Part shown: in pieces, positions 49,574 through 60,891 of the stretch
How the letters are laid out: every line of letters begins with the position of its first letter
Numbering within the stretch: the first letter of the stretch is position 1
Source: Ichthyophthirius multifiliis
Lineage: Eukaryota > Ciliophora > Oligohymenophorea > Hymenostomatida
DNA length: 64,000 bases
Assembly: GCF_000220395.1 (NCBI RefSeq)
Contig: NW_004086912.1
Coordinates: forward strand, 19,033 to 83,032
Reading direction: 5' to 3'
The notes under the pieces: generated by a model
Seen by the model: only the letters and a program-made list of their open reading frames with translations
Databases searched by the model: none
What the model was told of the DNA's origin: nothing
Translations under genes and position numbers: made by a program

Positions 49574-49669
49574 TAATAATAACATTAGTAGTAATAATAA
49601 CAATAGTAGTAATAAAAAGTTTATGGTTTATAATAAATATTACATCTGTAATAAAAATAATAATTTTGA
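47580..49669 (+). CDS. CaMK-like serine/threonine kinase with polyQ tail
   Basis: Exons 47580-48101, 48187-48276 and 48340-49669; introns GTAAATAAAA...AAACTAG and GTAAAAAATA...AAAAAG. The N-terminal 160 residues (PIEIDKKIIFPSYADISKYI; PFKLIGFHLLDGKEVHQYCA) are a PH-like or unassigned domain. The kinase domain has LVGKGNYAKVYSIKHK, KFAVKCFEKK, MHRDIKPENLLF, VDFGLATYADE, CGTPGFVAPEIAN and FHILLTGEPVFPG, then KDLLIKLLEKDPLKRTNAQQ. All catalytic residues are present and there is no EF-hand. The tail has about 200 polar residues and ends in a Gln run encoded by a TAA array. Two one-base deletions break the frame near 48430-48435 (EGEHT|YFVMEIVEG) and 48783-48785 (CDMF|SVGVIFHIL). Both restore with one added base, so errors are likely. 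Confidence 0.85.
49517..49612 (+). repeat. TAA-rich array encoding polyglutamine
   Basis: About 30 nearly consecutive TAA/TAG codons in frame at the end of the kinase gene, interrupted by AAA, CAT and CAA. Out of frame it looks like an isoleucine-rich open frame. Confidence 0.85.
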
Positions 49670-49956
49670 TATATTAATTTTTTTATTAATAATTTTTTTA
49701 TTTTATTTTTTTTTAAATAAAAAAAATAATAAAAATAAAAAATATAAATAAAATATAATTAAATTTATTAAAATAATTATATAAAACATAAAAAAAAATA
49801 ATAAAATAAATATAAATATAAATATATATTATAAATATTAATATAAATATATCTATATATTTAAATATTTATTATAATTTTTAACTTTTTATATCTATTG
49901 TCCACTATAATTTTCAATTTTATTAATGATATAAATATATTTTCAATATTTTTTTT

Positions 49957-50814
49957 TCATGATTATTAATTAGCTTTTAAAAATTTTATTTCACTATCTA
50001 ATATTATTATTTTAGCTTCCATATTTTATAATTTATTTAAAACTTACACAGAGAAATCATCTAGTTTACTTACTACTTATTACAAAGTATTGCTTAATTA
50101 AGCTGTCATATTTGTTAATTGTTTTATTTTATTTTGCTAGTTACTATTTTCATTTTTAATTTTTTCTTCTTTATGTTCTTATTTATATGAATTTTATCTT
50201 ATATAATTATAATTTTATTTCTAATATTCTTTATTTATAAAATTTTACTACTACTCAATATCTTATTATTTTTCGAAATTATTTTTTATTATATTTTCTT
50301 ATTCTTTTTCAATTGTATTTTTTATAATACTTTCTTTTTTTTAGTGTTATTAAGATAATACAAATAAAGGTTATCTTGGCTATTCCTCTTCTGTCTGAAT
50401 TTACTATATTATTTATTGTTATTATTATATTTAAGATTAACTATTTTTTTTTAGTTATTATTAAGTATTTTTTAAAACTATTTCTATTACTTCATTACAT
50501 AAAATAAGTTTTTATTCTAAAAATTAATTTGTGAAAAAATTTTAAAAAGGTAAAGCAACTTTATATGAAAATTCTTTAGCCATTAATTTATAAACAGTTT
50601 AAATAAATTTAAGATCATTTAAAGAGAATAATTAGTATCCTTTATCTATTAAAGAATTGTAAAATTCTTTATTATATTCCATAATAGCATAATGTAAAAT
50701 ATTAAGAAATATAATTGGATTTTCTTCATTAAAATTTTTAAATAGAAGCTTTCTACTAAAATTAATTTTATGAATATTTTTTTTTAGCAATTCGCTTTAA
50801 TTTTATATATTCAT
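49957..50814 (-). CDS. CEP44: Centrosomal protein CEP44 homolog
   Basis: Single exon, 285 residues. The first 125 residues match the CEP44 N-terminal CH-like domain: NPIIFLNILHYAIMEYNKEF, NSLIDKGYQLFSLNDLKFIQ, VYKLMAKEFSYKVALPF and KLILCNEVIEIVL, compare the family's NDLRFIDAVYKLLRDQFNYKP. The rest is Q-rich with a C-terminal coiled coil (IKQLTNMTAQLSNTLQQVVS, DDFSVQVLNKLQNMEAKIII). CEP44 binds centriolar microtubules and is required for the centriole-to-centrosome conversion in animals; in a ciliate it should act at basal bodies. It follows bS6m on the same strand with 159 bases between them. No intron or frame break. Confidence 0.85.
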
Positions 50815-50973
50815 TTTTTTTTTATTTATTAGTTTTTCTTATTTCTTTTTTAAAAAAATATAATATTTTAATATTTTTTTAAAAAAAGAATTATAATTAT
50901 TTATTTAAATTAATAAATAATACAATAAAAAAATAATTTTCTAATTTTTTAATCAAAAAATAATATTTTTCTT

Positions 50974-51390
50974 TCAGTATTTATTAGCTATTTCTTTTAA
51001 TTTTCTTAAATATTCTTTATTTTACATGTAAACAGGTGTAATAGGAGATTTTTATTCTAAAGCTCTTTTAAAAGTCTAAGCATCATTAAAAAAGTCTTTA
51101 ACACGAAAAGTTTTTATTCTCATACCGTCGTTTGAATCTTTTGCATATTTTTCAATTGATTATTAAATGCTAGGATTTCCATCATATAATATTTACAAAT
51201 ATCTGCCCACTAAATGTCTTTTTCCATCATTACTTTTTAATTATCTATTTAAAAGACGGTCTCCTAAAATGTTTGCCGTTCTTACATTACCTCCATTATC
51301 TAATATTTATTTTGATACAGTTTAAATTAACCCTAATGTGCCTTTAGGATTGTTTGCTTTTGCGATTACTATTAATTCGTATAATGGCAT
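50974..51390 (-). CDS. MRPS6: Mitochondrial small-subunit ribosomal protein bS6m
   Basis: Single exon, 138 residues. The bS6 fold is clear: MPLYELIVIAKANNPKGTL, QILDNGGNVRTANILGDRLL, SNDGKRHLVGRYLQILYDGN and PSIQQSIEKYAKDSN. The first residues match the MPxYELVLI start of mitochondrial S6, and HLVGRY fits the strand that pairs with bS18. A 35-residue C-terminal extension (PITPVYMQNKEYLRKLKEIA) is lineage-specific. It binds 16S-type rRNA in the platform of the mitoribosomal small subunit. No cleavable presequence is evident, as in human MRPS6. Confidence 0.92.
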
Positions 51391-51570
51391 TATTTTATTT
51401 TATTTTTTAATTTTTTATTAACTTAAATTAAATTATTCTATAATATAAATAATTTTATTTTTTCTTATATTTGTATCTTTGTTTTATTTTTATGTAAATT
51501 ATATTTATTATTATATAAATTATATATAAATATAAATATATATTATAATTATTAATTTATATATAAATAT

Positions 51571-51606
<36 letters not shown>

Positions 51607-52483
51607 GTGTTTCTTTTTTTTTTTTAATATTTATATTTTTTTTTATTTATATAGCTAGAAACTTTTTTTAGCTTAAAAATTAAGATAATATTTTATAAAT
51701 TATTAATTTAATAGAGAATGTATAAATATAGTCTGATAATTTTTATAAATTTAATAAAAAAGAATATCATTATTTATATTAAACGAAATAATATATTTTA
51801 TTTTAATCATATAAAATTAATTATGTTTAATTGCTAATAATATAAATACTTACATATATTTAATTGCTATTATTTTTTTTTTATTTTTTTTATAATTTTT
51901 GAAATTAAATATATAATGATTATATAAAATATAAATTAAATGTCATACTTTTTTTTATATATATATTTTTTATTGTTATGTTATAAAAAAATATACTATT
52001 TAATAAAAATAAATATATTATTCTAATAAATAAAATTAATTATAATTATTTAATAATTAATAAAATTTGAAATAATTATATAAATACTTATTTTTTAAAA
52101 AATGTTATTAAATATTATACAAAACGGATATAAATAATATTATTATATAAGTTTTAATTAAGTTCATAATTTACACATATTGATATTTAGCATAAATAAT
52201 AAAACTTAACATAATAATACATAATATCAATCTATTATTTTTCCTTATAAAATAAATATACAAAGCTAATTTTAATTATAAAAAATGTACAAAATTAATA
52301 CTAGAAAAAGGAAAATCTATTAAATACAAAAAATATATATAAATAATTATAATTTTAACCTAAAAATAAAATTAATAAGAAATAAAAAAAAACATAATAT
52401 ATGTATTATAAAAAAATAATACTTATAATTTTTTTTAAAAATAAATAAATATAAATTCTAGTAAACCAAAAAAAAAAAAAAAA
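51391..52483. other. Divergent intergenic stretch
   Basis: 1.1 kb of A/T with TA repeats at 51562-51606. No gene. It lies between the starts of bS6m (minus) and the importin (plus). Confidence 0.6.
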
Positions 52484-55400
52484 ATGGAGGATATAAAATA
52501 AGCCATAAACCTTTGCGTAAAACCCTAAAATCAGCAAGAAATAGAAAAAGGCCAATAATTTTTAGAATCCTAAAGCTTACAACCTTAATACATAGTAAAA
52601 TTACTAGTAATAGCCGAAGATACACAACTCGATATAAATATTAGATAATTCTCATTAGCAAACTTAAAAAACAATATAAAGAAATATTGGAAACCGAAAA
52701 AAGATGAGGAACCTCGCTTTACTGAAGAAGATAAAAACACAGTAAGAAATAACATATTAGAAGCTTTAATTCGTTCATCTACTATTGATAAATTATGCAA
52801 GCTTTACACAAAAATAATATATGATATCTGCGCTTACGACTATCCTTAAAACTGGTCAGATTTTGTTGACTCTGCAATATAAAAATTGACGACATCTTAA
52901 GATGAAAAAGAAATTTATGGATGTTTATAATGTTTACTTTAAATTTTTAGCCATTTATAATTTGAATTAAATGAAAGAAAGCCTTTAGATGATTTAATTT
53001 TGAAAACTTTCCCTGCTTATTAACTTCTTTTATAGAAGCTTATCCCTGTATATAATTAAGATAATGCTTATCTTTTAAAACCTATCCTAAAATCATTTTT
53101 CATGACCATAAATCTTTAATTATCTATTCATTTATAAAAACCAGAAGCTTTAGATGAATGGTTGAAATTTTTCAAAATGTTAATAGATTCTATTATGGTT
53201 AAAATAAAAAAATATATAATCATAAAATAATATATATTAATAATATAAAAAATAGCCTTCTGAATTAACATCACCCACAACTAACCAAGAAATAATGGAC
53301 TAAAGAAATAAGCATCCTTTATGGAAGAATAAAAAATGGGCTGGCCGTATAATAAACCGCTTCATAATAAGATACTCTAATCTAAAAGTAATCGAAAAAG
53401 AACTCATTCCATTAGCCGAATGGTTAATAGAAGCTCATATGCCTAAATATCTTGAATCTTTCCTTAACTAATTAGTTTTATCCCAAAAACAATTCATAGG
53501 TAACGCTACAATTCACTTTTCATTAAAATTCTTAGTAAAATCTATCCGATTTTCTAAATTATTTACCATTCTAGTGCCTTATATCGAAACTATTCTCTAC
53601 GACTGTCTTATTCCCCTATTAAGTTTCACCCCTAGAGAACATGATCTATGGCAAAATGATCCACATGAATATATAAGATAAGAAGATGAATTTATATCTT
53701 CTGATGAATTAAATAGCCATAAAATAATAGCTACAGAACTGATACTCAATCTAGTTAAAAACGAATTTTCTAAAACTTAATACTTACTCTAACTTCTCCC
53801 TTATTGTGTATCTTATTTAGAAAAAGGCGTAAATCCAAGAAACGAGTCTTAGTAATTATCCCTAGCTACTAAAGACGGAATATTTTTCTTAATAGGCCAA
53901 TTAAAAGACATTATCATTAGAGAAAACTCTGTAAAAGATTCATTGGAATTGCTACTCTAAAAATACGTCTTTGTAGAATTTTAGAATTAAAACGATATTA
54001 TAAAAGCCAGAGCATGCTACTTATTAGGTAAATATGGTAATATTGACTTCCAAAACCCCCAAAATATAATTCAATCAGTCTAAGGTATCACTTCTTGTAT
54101 GGCAAATGCAAATCTTCCGGTCAGATTTAAGGCTGCTTTGGCTTTAAATACTATAATTTAACAAAAGCAAGCCAAAGAATTAATCAAAAATCACCTCTAA
54201 GACGTTCTTAAAATTTACTTGAAATTGATGGATGAAATCGACAGTGAAGAACTTGTGTCTGCCTTAGAAGGTTTAGTAGAATAATTTGAAGATTAAATAG
54301 CACCTTTTGCCTATGATTTATGTTTACATTTAACTTCTGCTTTTTTCAAATATATCCAGAAATTATCCGATACAGAAAAAGATGAAGGAGAAAGCGAAAT
54401 GGCAGCCTCTTAGTGTATTTATGCTATAGGTAAAATATATTCTTCTCCGATTTCTTAGTAAGTAGTTTAAAGCCTAGAATCATTAGTTTTACCAGTCATA
54501 AATACTTGCTTAACAAAAGAAAACTGTTTTATTGATGAAATCTTACATTTATTATAGTAGATTGTATATAAAAGTTAAAAAATATCAGTTGATTAATTCT
54601 TCTATTTCCCTATTCTCACCTATATTTTATGCGGAAAAGAAAACGTGGATTTATCAAACATTAAAGGCCTTAACGAAGAATAAATGAAGCTTTTAGAAAG
54701 TGCAGTTATAGGTTGGGGATTAGAATATGTAAATGAAATAGTAATAATATTGAAAAATTACATATAAAAAGGCGATGAATTATTCTGGAATGCAAAAGAT
54801 ATGTTCGGAGTTTCTTTCTTAGAATTAATATTTTTAATAGTGAAAAAAATGTACTTTATAGGCACAAATGGAAAAAACGATGAAGATGAAGGAGGAATGA
54901 TTAGTTCAATTTAATTATTTTATACTTTAATAGAAAATAATTTAACTTCTGGTAAAATTAACGGAGTTTTATTATAGTAAATTATCACATAAACCTTATC
55001 TAATTTAAATAGTTCGAAAATTAAATAAGATGTAGCAGTTGCTAATTTAGATACTTTGTCTCTTTGTTTGTATTTTAATTTTCAAGAAACTCTTAATATT
55101 CTATATAATCAATTAGGAGTCTAAGATTTTTTGAAACTTTTCAATAGATGGTTTTCACTACTTTAATTTTTCAAAAATGATTATAATAAATAGAGAATTC
55201 TATTAGGATTCTCTACTTTGATATCTTATCCCAATTTGCCTAAAGAGTTAGTTGATTTAGTACCCAGAATTTTAAAGGAGTGTGTTAATATTACTACCTA
55301 GATTATCTAATTAAGAGAAGATGAAGAGTTTGAAGAAGATAATAGTTAAGATGGAGGTAATAGTACAGGCGATTTCGCAGATATTGGATAATAGAAATAA

Positions 55401-55724
55401 AAATATGAAAATTAAGATTATGATGATGATTTCGATGAAAACTTTGATCCGTTTTCCAAATATAAATATAATTATTGGTAATTATTATTATTATTATTTT
55501 TATATTTATTTATATATTTTTTATGTTTTAGTTATAACTGTCCTCTTGAAAACGTTGATGAAATTTTATTTTTAGAATAAGAACTAATAAAAGTATAAAG
55601 TAATAGAGCATATTATACTCATTTAACAAATCTATTGTAAGATTAAGATAAACTTAAACTTTAAGAAAATATAAACTAAGCAAGAAAGGATTACTAAGAA
55701 TATCTACAAAATAATTAAAAATGA
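52484..55724 (+). CDS. IPO7: Importin-7/8 (importin-beta family nuclear transport receptor)
   Basis: Exons 52484-53197, 53256-55477 and 55532-55724 give 1,042 residues (human IPO7 is 1,038). The N-terminal importin-beta domain reads MEDIKQAINLCVKPQNQQEI, LQPQYIVKLLVIAEDTQLDI, FSLANLKNNIKKYWKP and NILEALIRSS. HEAT repeats continue, with WKNKKWAGRIINRFIIRYSN, FTPREHDLWQNDPHEYIRQE (the family's FxxxDEELWxxDPxEYIR), LPVRFKAALALNTII and LVSALEGLVEQFEDQIAPFA. An acidic loop (EDEEFEEDNSQDGG and YDDDFDENFDPF) precedes a conserved C-terminal region (NCPLENVDEILFLEQELIKV). This receptor imports ribosomal proteins, histone H1 and signalling kinases with RanGTP. The ATG follows an A16 run. No breaks in more than 3 kb. 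Confidence 0.94.
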
Positions 55725-56744
55725 ATTTAGAATTAAAAATATGTGTATTTTTACGATTTTTTTATATTTTATAGATTTTAATTAGTTTATTTAATAAAAT
55801 AAATATATTTTTTTAAATATATTTAATTATATTAATTATCAATAATAATATTAAATTATAAAAAAATTAAATTTGAAAAAAATAAATAAAATTATAAAAG
55901 AAATTCATAAATAAAAAATAAATTATAAATAAAATAAAAAAATGATAATAATAATAATAATAATAAAAATAATAATAAAATATTAATAAGAATAATAATA
56001 ATAATAATATATTTTTATATATATATTTAATAAAATAAAAATAAATATATTTAATAATTTTTATCTATAAAAAAATTAATCTCAAAATTTATATGATTTT
56101 TATTGTATTGATTTAATGTTTTTATCATATTCTTAAATTAATTCTAAAATTTATATATTGTATATATTATATATGCTATACATTCTTTAAATTATCTTAA
56201 ATTAAATTGTTTAATTTTCAATTCATATAATTCATCAGATTATTAAATTTATGTTTCTATTGATTTTTAATATACTTAATTGGAATAATATATTTAAGTA
56301 ATTTTATATAAATCAAAATACTATATTAGGTATAATTAACATTATCCATAATTTATATATTTAATTTTAATAGCATTAAGTTATTTATAAAAATAATTAT
56401 TTTAATAATCTAGAATATAATTAATAATACTAAGTAGAAAATATATATCAATATATAAAACTAAATTTAGAATAGCAGAAATCGATTTAAAAAAAAATAT
56501 ATTTACTTTGTTATTTTTGTTGTTGTAAAATCCAAAATTTATTTTGATTAAAGTATAAGTTAGATATATATTTGATTTTAAAAATTACAATGATTTTATA
56601 ACACTTATTTAAAAATACAACTATAGATTTACTCGCAGTTATATGTTTAATTAATGAGAATCTTTAAGATTTATATAGAGTTAAATATTATTTAATAATT
56701 TTTTAAAAAAATAATATAACTTTTATATTTATAACCAATATTAC
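55725..56744. other. AT-rich intergenic stretch with AAT repeats
   Basis: ATA/TAA trinucleotide runs at 55943-56012 in noncoding DNA. No gene is seen. A more 5' part of the decayed PABP copy could lie in 56500-56744 but is beyond recognition. Confidence 0.55.
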
Positions 56745-57695
56745 TTTTTGTGAAATATCCGAAGTTAGTGATAGAGTATTAGAATAATAAGATAATGACA
56801 GATAAAAACTAAATAATTAATTACTCATATTTTATTTTTTTCTGCATTTCTTAAAAAACTTAATCAAAAAAAAAATATTTTATAAGTTAGCTTTTTTGTT
56901 TTTAATCTATTATTTGCTCATATAGTTTATCGCATTTTTTATATATAAACTTATCAAGAATAAATAAAAAGTATATTAAATTTAATTATTTAATTAAAAA
57001 TAATTAATTTTAATGGCCTTTTTTTGTAATTAAAACTTTAAAAAGAAAATTAAATAAAAAAATAAAAAAAACCATACAAATAAGTAATAATTTGCAAGAT
57101 TTAAAATCTTAACTACTTACTAACTCTAAGGCCACTATTTTTGTATCATATGATAGTTAAAAAAAAAGAACTTCTGGGCTTAAGTTTCATTTGAATATAA
57201 TACTGGAAACGAGAATTCTCCAAATAGACTTAAAGCTTGAAAAATCAAAAGAATAATTATTACCTTAATATTCTTATTTAAATATTAATGTTAAATTTAA
57301 TAAAATTAACTTTATAAAAAGAACTTAGTTTTAATAATATAAAAAAATAACTAGATCAATCCAATAAAATATGCCCGATTTAAAAGTTCAAATTACAAAA
57401 TAATATTTGTGAATGAAGTATTTAACTCACATATATTCTTCATGAATTTATAAAACTAAATAATATAAATTAATTTTATAATAATTGAATTTTATTTCTT
57501 GGAGTCAGACATAGAGGTCCTGAAAATAAACATGCGTAAAATAATTAAGGAACACCTTAAGTTAGATAAAATGAACAAACCTATATTATAATAATATTAA
57601 TAAAAATAATAGTTGATTTATACGATAAATACAAATAATTTCTGCAATATAAGGAATTATTGAAAATGTGATGAAGCTATTTAACTAAATTAAAG
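56745..57695 (+). pseudogene. Decayed PABP gene (copy 4)
   Basis: Colinear with the intact PABP gene. 56760-56800 matches 11338-11385 (GATAGAGTATTAGAATAATA in both). 57085-57275 matches 11545-11720 (CTAACTCTAAGGC, CTTCTGGGCTTAA, AAAAGAATAATTATTACCTT). 57370-57410 matches about 12145-12185. 57505-57575 matches 12310-12385 (the GGACCTATTCCTGATAATAA region). 57662-57695 matches 12775-12812 (TGTGATGAAGCTATTTAA). Many indels, several TGA codons and an insertion of about 250 bases at 56800-57080 rule out a protein. The RRM1 and early RRM2 part is missing or unrecognisable. It is in the same orientation as the intact gene, 46 kb away. Confidence 0.88.
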
Positions 57696-58319
57696 CACAT
57701 AAAATTGATTAAATGTATTAAGATTATATATATTAGTTACTTAAAAAAATATAATTATTAAAAAGAAATAATATTAATAAAAAATATTTATATTTTTATA
57801 AATTATATAATATAGATAATTATAAAACAAATTTATGTGTTTTGAACTTTTTGGAAAAAAATTAAGAATTTTTTTTTAAGATTTTACTTTTTTATATAAT
57901 ATTCGATTTTATTTTTTTAAATGAAATAAAAATTTTTAAAATAAATATAAATAAATGATAATAATTAAATTTTTTATAAATTAGTATATTTCATTTTTAT
58001 TAAAAAATTTTAAATGCTTAATTAATATAATAATTAAAAAAAAATATACATTAAATATAATTTTTTCTATTTTTTATTATATTTAATATTCTAAATAATA
58101 TTATATTTCTATTAGTTTAAAAACAAAAAAATTAAAAATTAATGTATTTTTTAATTTAAATTATAATTATTATTTTACCGCATTTTTTTTAAGTAAATAA
58201 AATAAAATATTAATATATTAAAATTTATATATAAATTATATATATAAAATAAGATTCCTTTTTTTTAAAAAAAAAATAAATAAATTAAAAAGCCTTTTTT
58301 AAAATATATAAATAAAAAT
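57696..58319. other. Intergenic stretch
   Basis: A/T runs only, with no gene seen, between the decayed PABP copy and the SNF5-like gene. Confidence 0.6.
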
Positions 58320-60207
58320 ATGATTGATTTAGATATTTATATAGAAAAATATGAATAAAAATTAGAAGAAATACAAAATACTGTTTTCTAACAAAAAGTA
58401 TTAAAGAAGCCAAAAATAAAATTAAACAGAATTTCAGAAGAAAAGAAGTTTGTACCAATTGAAGTACATATAATTTTTTATTTTATTTTATTTTTTTAAA
58501 AAAATAAAGCTAGAAATCGAAATAACAAATAATATAATAATAAAAGATCGTTTTGATTGGAATTTAAATGATGAAAATGTAAATGTTGAAGATTTTGTAA
58601 ATGAATTTTGTAATTTATTAAATTTACCGAAAATTAATAGAATAAAATTAAAGGATTAATTAATATTTTAAGTATTTTTTTTTTTTAAACAATAAATCCA
58701 TTTAAAGCATAAATAAAAAAAAGTTAATAGATTTTCTTTAAAAAAACGAAAATCTTTCTCAAAAAATAAAAGATAAAGAATAATTATAAATACCAAATTC
58801 TCCAGATAATAACGAAAAAGAAAGACATCAATAAGAAATTATAACTGGAAATTAAACAAAGGAACAAGAAGAAGAAATAAAAAAAACTGCACGTTAAAAA
58901 AAGCTCGAAGAAATGAGAAAAAACACATAAAATTATCAATAACCAATAGGAAAATCATCATATTTTCGTGATAAAAAAGTAAAAAAAAAAGACAAAAAAT
59001 TTGTTATATAAAAATTAAATATATTAGATATGTAGAAATTGTGAATTTTGTAATATTATGCCTGGTTTTGAATGTAAAAAATGCAGAGTGCCTTTTTATT
59101 TATTAGATTAAGTTGATCTAAATAATGAAAGAGAAAGCTTTGCAATAAAATTTTATTCAGCAATAGTTTTATATGCACCTATTTTTAATGATTTTTTAAA
59201 GGATTATGCTAAAATAGTAAACATATATATATATATATATAAAATCTTCTTTTTATAAAAAATAGCTTTCTAATAATGAATTTTTATAGCATTTATTCAT
59301 TAAAAATTAAACTTTTTAATATTTTCAAATAAATAAAAGAACTTAGTGATGATGATTTAAAGGAAATTTTCGGAAAAATCGAAGATATTTATAGTAATTT
59401 TTTGGCTGGAATTGTAGTTATTTCCGAACAAGATATAACGCCTATAAAAAAAAGGGGAAGAAAACCAAAAGCATGGTATGAAGAATAAGAAAGATTAAAA
59501 AAATTAAAATAAGAAAGAAAAGAAAGAGGAGAAGAGGTATCTTCTGATAGTTAATAATAAGAATAATCATTTATCGAAGAAATAAATGAAAATAATTTTA
59601 TTTCAAATGAAAATGAATAAAATAGTAAATATAAATTAAATAAAAATTATATATAAAAAATAAAAAATAATTAGATTTAAATAATTAAGAATCTTCTCAA
59701 AGAACTTCTTCTAGTTCTTCTGATTCTAGTGTATTTGCTAAAAAATAAAGAGGGCGGCCACCTAATAAGAAAAAATATAAAGGTAAAAAAAGAGGAAGAA
59801 AACCTAAAAAAGATAAAGAAGTAGTTTAAGAAATAGTAGAGGATGTTGTTTCACCTCCTGTTTAGAAAGTGATTTATAAAAAAAGAGGAAGAAAACCTTC
59901 CTAAAAAAATAAGGTTGTAGATATAGAAGATAAAGAATAAAAAAATGAAATTAAAAAAGATTTTAACGAAAACAAAGATAATGAGGAAGAAGATAATAAT
60001 GAAGATATTGATTAGGATAATATTTTAGATAATAATTAAAATGACAAAAATGATGATATTAATGATTATGATAATAATGAGAAAATTATTGAGGAAAATA
60101 TTGATAATGAAGAAAAAAATTAAGAAAATTAATAATAATAAAAATATAAAGGCAAAAAAAGAGGAAGGAAAGCTTCTAAAAAAAGAGGAAGAATGAGAAA
60201 AAATTGA
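58320..60207 (+). CDS. SNF5/SMARCB1-like protein with Cys cluster and AT-hooks
   Basis: Exons 58320-58463, 58510-58671, 58724-58978, 59028-59216, then 59266 to about 59628 with a one-base excess near 59336, then about 59679-60207. Introns are 46-52 bases. A SNF5-type repeat spans the first two exons: KKFVPIELEIEI, then IIIKDRFDWNLNDENVNVED and FVNEFCNLLNLPKINRI. A compact cluster follows: ICRNCEFCNIMPGFECKKCR (C-x2-C-x2-C-x8-C-x2-C), then VPFYLLDQVDLNNE. The C-terminal half is acidic with five AT-hook-like motifs: KKRGRKPKAW, KQRGRPPNKKK, KKRGRKPKKD, KKRGRKPSQK and KKRGRKASKKRGR. SNF5 is a core subunit of SWI/SNF remodelers. The Cys cluster and AT-hooks are not part of standard SNF5, so this is a lineage-specific architecture. 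The identification rests mainly on the VPIELEIEI...FDWN block. Confidence 0.75.
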
Positions 60208-60891
60208 ATTTTTGTATTTTTAAATAAAAAATTTATATATAAAAATATAATTATGAAAAATTTATATTATAAATAACTATTAATTTAAGTGTTTTATATA
60301 TATTTATAAATACATAATTTTGTTTTTTTAGTCTTATAACACTTTAGTTCTAAAGTTTATTTTTAATATTATTTATTTATTTATTTTTATTAATGATAAA
60401 TTAAAATTTTATATTAATTTTTTTTTTTTTTCTAGTATTATAAATATAAATAATTTTTTAAAATAATTTATAAACTAAATGCAAATATTTATAATTTAAT
60501 TATAGTTTTATTAAATAAGAATAAATAATAATAATAAGTAAAATGAAATAAATAATTGAATTAAAAATATACTATAAAATTATTTTATATGCCTGCAAAT
60601 GAATGTTACTGATTATAAGATTTATTATTTCGAGATTTACTTTTACATTAAGTTATTGAAATTATAAAGTTTTTACTACTAGAAACTATTTGTGATATAG
60701 CTTCTTATTTAAGATTATTATCATTTTGAATAATTATTTATATTTTATTTATAAAACTTTAAAATAATCAAATTTATATATAAAATTAAAATATATAATT
60801 TGTTAATTTTTAACAGATAAATTTTAATTAAATTACTTTCATATTTATATATATATTTATTGAAAAAATATTAAATATAAAAATAAAAATA
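60208..60891. other. Intergenic stretch with a possible exon fragment
   Basis: Mostly A/T. The minus strand at about 60595-60735 reads IQNDNNLKQEAISQIVSSSK and NFIISITQCKSKSRNNKSYN, more protein-like than its surroundings. It has no clear start, splice site or family. Confidence 0.4.

Noticed and set aside
30898-49669. Programmed +1 frameshifting of the Euplotes type
   Set aside because: The break sites do not share an AAA-TAA/TAG slippery motif, and most restore with one added homopolymer base.
49450-49677. Isoleucine-rich frame
   Set aside because: Out-of-frame reading of the TAA array that ends the kinase gene.
60595-60735. Protein-like minus-strand segment
   Set aside because: No start, stop, splice sites or recognisable family. 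Too short to call a gene.
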